A stretch of 64,000 nucleotides of DNA from Ascaphus truei (lineage: Eukaryota; Chordata; Amphibia; Anura; Ascaphidae), in contig WSYH01002475.1 of assembly GCA_036426205.1 (NCBI GenBank), positions 1 to 64,000 on the forward strand. Direction: 5' to 3'. Positions 41,191 through 51,069 of the stretch are shown piece by piece. The position numbers and the translations under genes were made by a program. The notes under the pieces are model-generated. The model was given only the letters and a program-made list of their open reading frames with translations, was not told where the DNA came from and made no database searches. Every line of letters begins with the position of its first letter. The first letter of the stretch is position 1.

Positions 41191-42264
41191 GGAGACAACT
41201 CTTCTGGTCGACAAAATAAGTGAAGAGAATGATGAGAAGAGTGCATTAAGGGTCAAATACACTCTGCTGCAAAATCACAATCTCACTGTATCCGAGACCA
41301 GCATAAAGAAGATGAGACGCAGAATTGGGTGGAAATATGGACGCGTGAGGTTAGTACTGGACAGTACAGGAGGTTAAAGTGTTGTTTAAGATACTGTACT
41401 GTACCTCTAAAATTATTTATTCCTTGTCATTACAGAGCGTACCCTATGATAAGGGACGTTAACAAAATCAAGAGAGTGGTCCAGGCCCAGGCATGGATCG
41501 ACAGTGGAGAAAATTTGCAGGATTGCATCTTCACTGACGAGTCTACTGTTTCGCTGGAGAGATTTGCCACCTTTGCATTCCACAAAAAAGGTCGCATAAC
41601 TATGAAGCCGCGTCCAAAACACCCAGTGAAGATGCATGTGTGGGGTGCCATCTCTAGACGTGGACCAGGATGCATCGTCATCTTTGAAGGTACAGTAAAA
41701 TGTATGTCACACGCTTTTGCCTTATGCACTGTACTTCACTAGTGTGCAGTTTTTGAGCACTTTTCTTTTCTTGTTACAGGAATCATGAATAAAGCTTTCT
41801 TCCAAGAGAAAATTGTGCCTGAGATTGTGGAATACATCACACGCGAGTTTCCGGATGGTCACCGTTTGTACCAGGACAACGATCCGAAGCACACCGCGTC
41901 AACAGCACATATCCTTGAGCGTGGTATCAACTGGGTGAAGACACCAGCGGAGTAAGTGCGGTAACTGTGTCTCATTTTTTCCCACTGTTCTTACTGTGTA
42001 CTGTATCTCTTAAACTAATTGTCCTTTTTTTTCCCCTCCAATGACAGATCACCAGACTTCAATCCTATTGAAATGGTCTGGCATCAGCTGAAGGACCATA
42101 TCCGAAAAGTCGTGAAACCCTCCAAAAAGGATGAGTTGGCGCAAGGCATAATGAGTTTTTGGAACGATGTACTCACCGTGGAACGATGCAATAAATATAT
42201 TGACCATATTGCGACTGTGTTGCCCATTATGATCGCGTGTAATGGGCAAGCATCAGGAAGGTAG
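41191..42264 (+). CDS. Intron-containing Tc1/mariner-type transposase (DD32E), N-terminal exon not found
   Basis: Four exons join in frame: 41191-41349, 41436-41689, 41780-41951 and 42048-42264. The introns of 86-96 bp all have GT..AG ends. The product, at least 267 codons, has '[15 protein letters not shown]' (end of the helix-turn-helix region), 'CIFTDEST' (first catalytic Asp), '[13 protein letters not shown]', '[11 protein letters not shown]' (second Asp) and '[11 protein letters not shown]' (Glu), with 32 residues between the last two acids. It ends '[17 protein letters not shown]'. The DNDPKHT and SPD.NPIE boxes are diagnostic of the Tc1/mariner superfamily. All catalytic residues are intact. 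The upstream DNA-binding exon is absent between 41045 and 41190, possibly lost when the LTR inserted. Confidence 0.75.
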
Positions 42265-42335
42265 TACGGTATAGTATTGTACTGTAGTATTGTAAGTACA
42301 GTATGATACAGGTAAGTATGGCACAGATTTTCCTA

Positions 42336-42636
42336 GTAGTCAGAGTATACAGTAGTTCCAGTATAGACTAGTTTGACAGTACTAACTGCGTACTGTAGTC
42401 CAATATGGAGTAGCTATACAGTACACAATGCCATAATACAGTATGCACCTAACTGCTCAATTTTTTTCTTTCCAGAGAGAGCAGCACCAGCCATCTGGTT
42501 ACAAAGTATTTAAGAGTAGTCACAGTTTACAGTAGTTCCAATATAGAGTAGTTTGACAGTAGTATACAGCACACAATGCCATAATACAGTATGCACATAA
42601 CTGCACTAATTTTTTATTGTTATCTTGTCTTTTCAG
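42336..42636 (+). repeat. Direct duplication of a ~135-bp segment ending in an acceptor-like tract
   Basis: The segments 42336-42476 and 42514-42636 share 'tacagtagttcca', 'tagtttgacagta' and 'acacaatgccataatacagt'. Both end in a T-rich tract plus AG (tttctttccag, cttgtcttttcag). They lie in the 3' region of the transposase gene and could be duplicated introns. Confidence 0.7.
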
Positions 42637-43290
42637 AAAAAAAGGATGGACTGGGGCAGAGGGGGGGTATCGTGTAAAGTCTGTGAACTGTTTGTACAGT
42701 TAAGTGTACAGTATCTAAACTGCAGTCATGATGTACACAAAACCTCTCCTCTCTCAATGAACTACTGTACTGTACACAGAATGAGGAAGAAGACGGAAAA
42801 AATTATATTACTATATATATATATATTATTATATATTATTAATTAATATTATTATCAATGTGCATTATTCATGATTATCCACCGGCCCTCAATTTCCATC
42901 TGACAGAAGAACTTAATAAAGACTGCATTTTGTATTATTCATGATTATTGTATATTTGTTTTTTTTGTTCCTGATAAAATAAGATAAATATTTATTTACA
43001 TTCATGATAATCATAATCATTGACAAACCCCCCCCCCCCACCTACACCAAAGAAAAAGAAAGAATGACAAAAAGTGGTAATTTACTGCATCAACAACATG
43101 AATCAGATAATGATTTTTTAAACTCTCAATTTCACAGTGCTGTGCAAATCACATTTACATATCAAATTCGAGAAGGGATTTTCAAAAGCATTACCGTAAA
43201 CAAAGCCTCAAAGGGTTGGGGGTGTGGATAGATGACTCATGTGCAGTAATCATCAGCTAGCTCACACCCCAAAGAGGATTTTTTTTTTTT

Positions 43291-43635
43291 TCGGTCACTC
43301 ACTCTTGAACTTCGCAAGCAAGCAGTGGTGAATTTACAGACGCTTGCACAGAAATCATCAGCTATTTACTATAGCTCCCATTCCAAAAAGGATTACACGC
43401 AGGTGCAGAGAGGTGACGCTCGGCTAGGGACGGATTAAAAACACAATGGCAAGCTTCCGAAACTAAATGACTCTGTAGAGGTGTCTGTCGATGAGAGTTT
43501 CAAATCCTTGAGGGAGCCGTGTGTGTGTGCGTGGGGGAGGGGGGTACAGGGTACAGCTGCATGAAGGATTAGCTGCACTTCAGTTCAAAGAAATGGCATA
43601 TCGGTCACTCACTCTTGAACTTCGCAAGCAAGCAG
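43291..43635. repeat. Pair of 35-bp direct repeats 310 bp apart
   Basis: 'tcggtcactcactcttgaac' plus ttcgcaagcaagcag occurs at 43291-43325 and exactly again at 43601-43635. The position near one end of the candidate transposon suggests subterminal transposase sites. Confidence 0.8.
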
Positions 43636-44155
43636 GAATGTGATTGAAACCAAAAAGACACACATTCAAAGGAATGGTGTGGGAGAGGTGTACTGCACTG
43701 TAGAGAAGATAAGAAGTTGAAATACCCTGCAGTGCAGTAAATTATCCTGTGTGTGCGGGGGCAAGCGAGGGGAGAGCGCTGTATATGCCGAAATGTGATA
43801 CTGTTACAGCACACGCCTATGCGTTTCAACAATTTTCAAATGAGACATACTGTACAGCACTGCAAATGCATGTATAAATATGCAAATTTACAATTACTGC
43901 GCGCACACGTAGACTGTGTACTGACATAGATTGAACTGCTAAAGTATTAGACTTCGAAGACAACAGCTCGCGAACGCCCCCCTGAGTTTTTAGACGGTAT
44001 TGCAGTATTGCAGACAGCGATAATAAAATGCTAATATTACGAGCGCTAAAATAACGCAATACACTCCGGACCAAAAAAAAACCAAAATGCATCTGTCCGC
44101 GGTTATCAGAGTTGCGCCGATACGGCTGCACAAGGATAAAGGTGGCCGCCACTGT

Positions 44156-45730
44156 ATATAGTATTTTTTTTACTAGATGGTAGAGGTACAGTAGTGTTTT
44201 CCAGTTTTAATAATATTTACGCAAGTCTAGGTTGAAATTTGTGGATGTGAGTTCAACAGTAAAGAGTTGGTTATTCCGACCAGTTGGAATTATTGTCTCA
44301 AGCCTCAGAGAACTAGATGAGGAAATCACAGACTCCCAAAACAAAATTGTCCACCAAACCCAGAATCTTGCTTCTAACAGCAGCAAGTACGGGAAGCTTC
44401 TGCTTGAGTGCGGCACACAGCATCACTCATCCCCTGCTTCCAGATGTGATCATCCTGCTAGTGGCACAGATGTACTTCCTCTTCATGAATAGATGTAGTC
44501 CACTTTTAAAAATAATAATGCGGTTTGCTATTTCATGCAAAAATTACCTCTTCAGACAATATTAAATAGGACCGTATGTCTTGGTGACAGGCTGTTCCTT
44601 TTTGTCAAAGAACCCCTTGTTTGAACTATTATATATTCTACAGTTAATTAAATTAATGGTCTGCAGGCATTTTGGGTTATGTATTGTACAGTATACTGCT
44701 TTAGTATAAAAGTTCACACTTCAACAGTACGGTAAAGAAATTATCCAAATTATAAATGATTATGTATTTTGGTTGGTTAGATTATATCTGAGTTCTCATA
44801 AATTTAATTATCTTTATTGGCAGCAGATAATATGATAGACTATTCAAAATAAGGCTAGACACTTTTTCTTATATATTGTATCTATTTACTTGACTTATAC
44901 AACTCCAAAAAATAAGGAGAACTTTGGTAGCAAGTTCACTAAAAGAAATGTAATGGCTGAGATGAACATTTCCAATGTTGCTGAAAAAAAATGTCCTGGC
45001 TCAAATGCACCTTTTTTACCTTAACTTTTCTTAAAACAAAATAGCATATGTGGAAATGTATTTTGTCTTTGCCACACAACAAATTCAGATATAAGATACT
45101 GTTAGATTTATCTGAAAGAAAGATCTATATTTTTCAAAACATACATTTCATGTGATATAGATTATTTTGTGCTATGAAGATTGAACATCAATTTGTCAAA
45201 AAAGTAATATTTAAAAATGAATATATTAAAAAACTGGGCTTCTTCAGTAAAGCCACTGAGGGGAAGAATTACAAAGATTTGTTAGTGACTTAACAAGATG
45301 TTAACTGAAGTTAACATCTCGCTAAGTGCTAAGAGGGATCTTAAAAGATCCCTAACGATGTGTTAATGTGCTATCTTAAAGCTAAGACAACCTGTAGTTA
45401 ACTTTAACAGATGTTCGTGCTAATGCTATGCAAAAGCGGTGTGGACCACCTCAATGTATAACTACAGCAGTCCATTAAAGTTAATGCGGGACTTAGTGCC
45501 ACAGTATGTTAATTTACGTCATTGTCATAGGGTAGCCGAATTTTTGGTAGCCTTGTTCAGGGTTCTAAAATGGGCTACTTTGGCTTCCTATATTTCCTAG
45601 CAATCTAAAACACAAGGGCTCTCACAAAACAAAAAATGGATTTCATGCATGGGACAATATAATATTGGAAGTGTAGGACCTACCGAAATGGGTCTACCGT
45701 GATGTGGTTGTAGGCTTAAAATACTTGATC
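44156..45730. other. AT-rich DNA with two short hairpins
   Basis: No gene is recognised; a frame at 44232-44492 has no family resemblance. Two neighbouring hairpins lie at 45284-45330 (arms agtgacttaacaagatgttaac / gttaacatct..ttagc-like) and 45335-45352 (gggatcttaaaagatccc), probably part of a TTAAC-rich old repeat. Confidence 0.45.
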
Positions 45731-45734
45731 AAAG

Positions 45735-45975
45735 TATTGTACTGACTGGACTACTGGTGTAAAGTTTGATGCAGGAAAATATAGTTTTACTGTAGGTCAT
45801 CAGCATAGAAGATGATCCACAATCCCTCACAACGTGCGGATTGTCTTTTTTTTAGCATAGAGAAACTAACTGAGGTAAAATGGCCAACTGAGTTAATGAG
45901 GAGTACAGTAGTTGGGTATCTACAGAGAAGAGTATGAAACCTAAATCAAAGCCTTGAAGTACACCAGAGAGTTAT
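45735..45975 (-). pseudogene. LINE reverse transcriptase fragment, inverted copy of 37020-37245
   Basis: On the minus strand it repeats 'gtgtacttcaaggct', 'catactcttctctgtagata', 'tctatgctgatgaccta' and 'aactatattttcctgcatca' of the 37-kb fragment, including the ADD codons. Similarity ends within a few bases on both sides. Confidence 0.75.
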
Positions 45976-46455
45976 ATATATTAATCTTATATAATTATCT
46001 ACAGCATATCATCATATATTGATCTAAATAATATACTAGTCAATACATTAATTATACTATATATATAATACGATTAGAACCAAAAGAAAATCGCCCACAA
46101 ACATCCTGTTTACAAACTCTAATAAAAGGTTTAATATACCATGAACATAGACAATTGCACACTCACACTTTGTCAGTGTATTAATAGCGTTATATAGGAC
46201 AAGCACATGCACCAAACAGACGTCAGACTGCCACTGCTTCCTTCCGTTCCATGTAGCTGTGTAGACTGCAAGGCTTTGCTGCTGCTGGTGTCACCGTCTT
46301 AGCATCTCTCCGACAACATGGATGAGCGACTTGCGGTTCCTAGTCTGCACGGCTCTGCACAATTCTACTCAGATGAGATGACAGGGAACTTCTGTACTGG
46401 CGTCTGTGTTCAGGCGTCTGGGCTGCTCCACCACCGTAGCTCCTATACCACGTGA

Positions 46456-46495
46456 CCCTACGTGTTTCTTCCGTCTCTGCGGATTTCATCAGGGG
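46456..46495 (-). ncRNA. Hammerhead ribozyme motif, PLE 5' end (inverted)
   Basis: On the minus strand the order is CTGATGA, stem II (TCCG/CGGA), GAA, and stem III AC/GT with a two-base loop ending in A (ACACGTA). CCC before the core pairs with GGG after it. The core is intact, but stem I is only three pairs. Confidence 0.65.
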
Positions 46496-46532
46496 ATGGA
46501 CTATCATTGTAATGGCTTGCTATTTATAGTCC

Positions 46533-47250
46533 TTGATGGAAAAGACAGTCCTGGCAATGGGTGTCTGGAAGGGGTCACCTGAAGAACTTGATTATTTTAA
46601 GGATTATCTTAATGATAACGAATTAAATTTGAGGTTCACCTTTAGTCACGACAAAATGAGTATTAACTTCCTTGATCTTACCCTCTATATTGATAAAAAT
46701 ACTATTCAAACGAAAACCTACCATAAGGAAGTAGACGCCAATACTTATTTATTGGCGTCCAGTCACCATCACCCTAAGTGGCTACAAAACATTCCCAAGG
46801 GGCAAGCCCTAAGAATTAGGCGGAATTGTTCTAATGATAGGGTATATAAAAAATAGGTTAGTGAGCTTAGGGACAGATTCTTGGAGCGACATTACAAAAA
46901 GTGGGATGTAGATTTTGCTATATCTGAAGTAGACAAAATAGATAGGAGAACTCTTATTTGTAAAGATTCAGTGAGATCCAAACCCCAAGGATGGGACCAG
47001 TTCCCTATGTTTGTCACTCAATATAGTGGCTTAGCTCCCACTATATCACAGGTTTTTAAGAAACACTGGGGTATCCTCCAAAGGGATCCGATTCTTAAGA
47101 ATTATCTTCCAGAAAAAGGTGTGGGGGAGACAGACTTGGTACTATATCCAAACGTGAGAGCTATTGGATATATGTCCTTAAAACTCTGTCTCCCCATGGC
47201 CTTAATATAGACTTCGATTTGGCAGCATTTTTGAAAGATCCTTAGCTAGC
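46533..47250 (+). pseudogene. PLE reverse transcriptase end plus linker; GIY-YIG deleted
   Basis: The frame gives 'LRFTFSHDKMSINFLDLTLY' and 'HHHPKWLQNIPKGQALRIRR', the conserved end of PLE RT. A stop at 46854-46856 is followed by 'FPMFVTQYSGLAPTISQVFKKHW' (linker). The protein then jumps to 'YMSLKLCLPMAL', corresponding to the final YW.Y.LKT.SP.GLN motif, so the whole nuclease core is missing. The gap lies near 47155. Confidence 0.75.
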
Positions 47251-47517
47251 AGGATGTTTAAATTTCCTTTAATTATGTACTATTGAATAAGCAACCAACA
47301 CATTATCATTTTATTGTTTATATATGTTTTTATATATTCCATTGTTTTAATGTTGTTTTTCATGATAATTTTGGCAGTGAAGGTACACTTAACCCCAGCA
47401 GCTTTCCTTAGTGTTGATAGCCAGCTTGCGTCCTTCTTGACCTGTCAATCCTTAAGCACACGCCCATTAGTGGGCAGGTTCATCAATTACACCATGTATA
47501 TTAAAGAGTTCATTCAC

Positions 47518-47580
47518 TAAGCTCCCTTACCCCTGAGGAAGTGACACTACGTCACGAAACGCGTAGGGAGGAGGAGCTTA
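47518..47580 (+). ncRNA. Hammerhead ribozyme (PLE 3' terminal repeat)
   Basis: The core CTGAGGA (47533-47539) fits CUGANGA. Stem II is GTGAC/GTCAC, then GAA, and stem III is AC/GT with a two-base loop and cleavage residue A. Stem I is long: TAAGCTCC pairs with GGAGCTTA and CCC with GGG, with an internal loop between. All universally required elements are present. Confidence 0.82.
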
Positions 47581-48179
47581 GTATCTTACGTGCATGCCTC
47601 TCCACTGCTGTACTGTTCCGGCGCTTGAATTTGACCCGCGCTGCTGATGTCATCAATCGGCGCCTGTTGCACGACTACGTGGGTCCCCTGCTATAGCTGG
47701 AGCGAGGCAGGTTGTGGACGGCATCTATTGGCCCCAACCGCTACCAACACAAAGTGTAAGTGTTGGTAGTTTGTTTGTTTTTAGGTAATAAAGTGTAAAG
47801 TACGTTTTTACACTAGATTGTATTTATTTCTCTACACGCTTGCTGTGGCGACTCATGTTGGTTTCCTGAGGACACTACTAAATACAAGGGATACCACCCG
47901 GTTCCAACCACGTGGGGTTCGTGGAGGTCGAGGTGGACACGCAGCGCAGTACAGATTCTCTCCCCTGATTAAACAAGAATATATCTTGTAAGTTAGGGTT
48001 ATTTCCATCTCAGTAAGGGCTGTGGTTCTCTATATACTGCGCAATTGGTGTGTCTTTTTATTCATTACAGAGACCATCTGGAGCATACCCTGGAAACCAT
48101 CAAAGCCACTCTGAATTGTATTGGTTAACCCACCCATTGCCAGGACTGTCTTTTCCATCAAGGACTGTGTTCTGGAATA

Positions 48180-49215
48180 TGGTACTGTGGACTTTAACTC
48201 ATTAGTGCCGGGGACTTAGCTTTTTGTATTTTTGTATGTTATGTTAGATTTGGAATTGTCTATTGTTTGCTGTCCCCTTGGCAGCTGTTTCACTCATTTG
48301 TTTTATCACGCATATTTTGTTTGATGTTACTTATCACTTAGCCACTTGGATCCAGCGCTGATAGAGAGCATTACTAGTTAGTTTGTAGTCTATTGCTATT
48401 TATAATGCCTCAGTCCAATATAGCGAATCCAACCCAAATGGTTTTAATAAATTAATTAATTTAGGTCATCAGTGCTGGGTGTTACCAAGGTAACAAATCA
48501 CTAAAGAGAGGACAGTATTTAGAGTTCACACAACACAAATGGCTATAAGGAAGTATAACATGTAGCATACTGAACCATAAAATATGATAATTAGTTAATG
48601 TTGTTCTAAAAAACACAACACAATATATGACTGATGTTATTAATCTCATATATAACATAAGATGTCAGATGTTTGAATTATAAAACGTTCATAATACAAT
48701 GTTATCTAAACAGTCATAGATAAATGAAACTTCCTAATAACCATATTGAAGAATGTCATATCAAATATATATATAAATAAAATGAATAACTAAAATAATT
48801 ATTAAACAATAAACTAAAATGCAATGAATTATGTTAACAAAATAAATAAGATAAATATCTAAGCTTGATGAATTTAATTACACAACGTATAGACTGATTA
48901 ATAAAACGATGTGTGGTTTAAGGAAGAAATGAATAATCATAAACAGACATAATACATGTACTGAAAGTATATCATATAGGTCAAAAAAACAAAAAACGAC
49001 CTTTAGTGTATAAAGTATATAAATAGAAAAAGAATAAATAATGCATAATAGATGCCATAAAAAATTGCATAATAATAATAAAATGGAATGGAAATTGATA
49101 ACAAATTAATACTACATTTGTTATTGGGATTCTATATGTACACCAAAATGAGAGAGACCTATGAAACTATATATAGATATATGACCAAGGAATTTAGATA
49201 TACCTAATGTAAACT
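48180..49215. other. AT-rich DNA without recognised genes
   Basis: There is no coding frame and no clear repeat. Base composition is strongly AT, with many ataata/aataaat words. Confidence 0.5.
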
Positions 49216-49219
49216 AGTG

Positions 49220-49580
49220 TACTGCTGCGGCCAAGTTTATTCGAGCATTTGCCCGTTCTTGGCCGCAGCAGTAGCCTGGCGCGCGCCCGAGGGTGACGGG
49301 CGCGCGCCGAAGCAGCGGAAGAGCGCCCTCCGATCGGGGCGCTCTCCCTACCGCTGCCGGGTCCGCCGGGTCCCCCGGAACCCCCTGCCGCCGTCCCGCG
49401 ATCGCGGGACACCAGGGCTCCCTCGGGGAGCCCTGGACGCGCGTGCAGGGGGCGCAGGCTCCCGAAGACGCGTGACCGCGCGTCTATGACGCGTGGCACG
49501 CCGAGGGGCGGCCACTAGCAAGCCGGGAAATCTCCCGGCTTGCGGATCTGGCCGATGCGCAATAAAGCGTGTCGGCAGTG
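49220..49580. mobile_element. GC-rich element made of consecutive hairpins (MITE-like)
   Basis: It is an isolated block, well over 60% GC by eye, in AT-rich surroundings. Successive inverted repeats are ctgctgcggccaag/cttggccgcagcag, ggcgcgcgcccg/cgggcgcgcgcc, gagcgccc/ggggcgctc, gtcccgcgatcgcgggac, agggctccc/gggagccct and caagccggga/tcccggcttg. The outer ends are similar in inverse: tactgctgcggccaagttta and (reverse complement) cactgccgacacgctttatt. CACTG-like ends hint at the CACTA/EnSpm or Chapaev group, but no target duplication is evident. Not coding. Confidence 0.65.
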
Positions 49581-49584
49581 TATA

Positions 49585-50230
49585 TTGCTTCTTATAAAAC
49601 TAGTATATCACAAAAGAACCATGTGAAGATATACAGGGAAACAAAGGAACAAATTTATTTTTGGTAACAAATTTACTATATCCCAAATTTAGGAGTATAT
49701 TGACATAAATGCATAGTATCCTTAAAGGAAACCGAAAAAGAGAAGAAAAGCGAACAAAGAACGAATGTGAAAATATGGAGATCTAATATAAGAGACCAGC
49801 AATCCATGGTGATATGAAAAATGATGTGTGCTAGTACTGTATGTGAACAAATGAACATTGCATATATCATATGCATATGTTAAACATTGTATAATAAATA
49901 ATAATTTAAACAATTCTCATTACTTGAATGAATTTGTGAAAAAATTATTGATTATGTGCTGTTTATTAATTGAAACCATATGTGTGATATATTATATCCT
50001 CTTGAATAATACATACTAATATATGTGATGATAATATGTGATGAATAATAAGCAAAAAACTGAATATTATATATGTGATGAATGTGACGTGTTAAATATA
50101 AAGAGTGCAAAATATGATCCCAACCAGGGGCCCCCTCAGACAACACCACATAGGGAAACAGAGGGAACATGCTAAACATGTTCAAACCAGACCTCTGTGA
50201 CCCTACTGACGATGAACAAAGGAAAATAGC
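49585..50230. other. AT-rich DNA, possible PLE 3' untranslated region
   Basis: On the minus strand this follows the stop of the PLE frame at 50233, so part of it is probably that element's 3' UTR. I find no hammerhead core here. Confidence 0.4.
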
Positions 50231-50232
50231 CA

Positions 50233-51066
50233 CTACACAATTGTACTTGTGTCGATGCAATCATTGAGACCCCCTGGACTTAACGTATCCAATTCATAAA
50301 TCCAGTAGGTCTCCCTGATATTGAGTTTCTTATGTCTATCACCGCTTAGTAATGTAGATGGGATTAATTCTAACCCCATAACAGAAAGTGAAGAAGGATC
50401 TTTATTATGTTTTTCAAGGTAATGTCTGGATAGACTATGTGTAGTCAGACCATGAATAATATTACGCCTGTGCTCTAGAAAGCGTGTGCTCAAAGCACGT
50501 GCTGTCCTGCCAACATATTGATAACCACACGGGCATATGATAATATAAATAACAAATGTGGATAAACAGTTGATCTGACCTTTTACTGCATGAATGGATT
50601 TATTGAAGTGTGAAGAAATGTGATCCACTTTTTGTAGATGTCTACATGTTAGACATCTAGTACGTCCACAAGATGAATTACCATTTTTGGGTATAACACG
50701 TGTGCAATGATCGATGTTTTGCTTCAAACCACTAGGAGCCAATAAAGTTTTTAGGTTTCTTGCTTTTTTTTAAATTCTAGGAATTCTTGGTGGTAATTTT
50801 GGACCAATAATAGGATCTCTCAAAATAATACTCCAATGTCTATTTAAAATAGATGTTATACCTTGCGCTGCATTATTATATGTGGTAACAAAAAGAGGAG
50901 ATTTAGCAGATGTTCTTAGTTCACCCACACTTTCAGTATTACCTCTCAAATAATCCTTTTTAGACTTCTTGAACAGATCCACACGATTTAAAGCACCGAC
51001 CTGTCTAAATGTCTCATGAATGATGTGTATATCGTAACCTTTGGCTATAAATTTTTGGACTAACAA
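50233..51066 (-). pseudogene. Penelope-like element: linker and GIY-YIG endonuclease, 5' truncated
   Basis: Two minus-strand pieces in one frame (51066-50770 and 50742-50233) are separated only by a stop near 50770. The first gives 'SPLFVTTYNNAAQGITSILN.HW' (PLE linker). The second gives CGRTRCLTCRH (cysteine pair), 'TFVIYIIICPCGYQYVGRT' (GIY-YIG start), 'LSTRFLEHRRNI' (catalytic Arg) and 'IRETYWIYELDTLSPGGLN' (Glu and C-terminal signature). The RT is missing. Confidence 0.82.
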
Positions 51067-51069
51067 TTC

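Larger units (their letters stand above)
37802..44154. mobile_element. Probable two-gene Tc1/mariner-superfamily DNA transposon (ends tentative)
   Basis: Two genes diverge from a short AT-rich promoter region: the BEN-like ORF (-) and a spliced transposase (+). An LTR insertion at 39800-41044 now separates them. Tentative ends are CAGTTTAGTGGCC at 37802 and the reverse complement of CAGTGGCGGCCACC at 44154, each with TA outside. The inverted similarity is weak (about 15 bp with a gap), so the limits are inference. Subterminal direct repeats (43291 and 43601) and dense tacagta/tactgta words lie within it. Confidence 0.45.
46180..48175 (+). mobile_element. Penelope-like element, internally deleted, with ribozymes at both ends
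   Basis: A partial PLE frame (46533-47250) lies between an inverted terminal segment with a minus-strand hammerhead (46456-46495) and a plus-strand terminal segment with a hammerhead (47518-47580). The phrase 'agtccttgatggaaaagaca' at 46528 recurs inverted at about 48150, marking the outer edges. Inverted ends are a known outcome of PLE insertion. Confidence 0.65.

Noticed and set aside
37489..43830. Inverted similarity 'cattggaaccttcttgaaacgcata' type (37496) versus minus strand near 43825 as alternative transposon ends
   Set aside because: Similarity is about 20 of 25 bases with no TA or other duplication and does not extend; kept only as a weak alternative to the ends proposed at 37802 and 44154.
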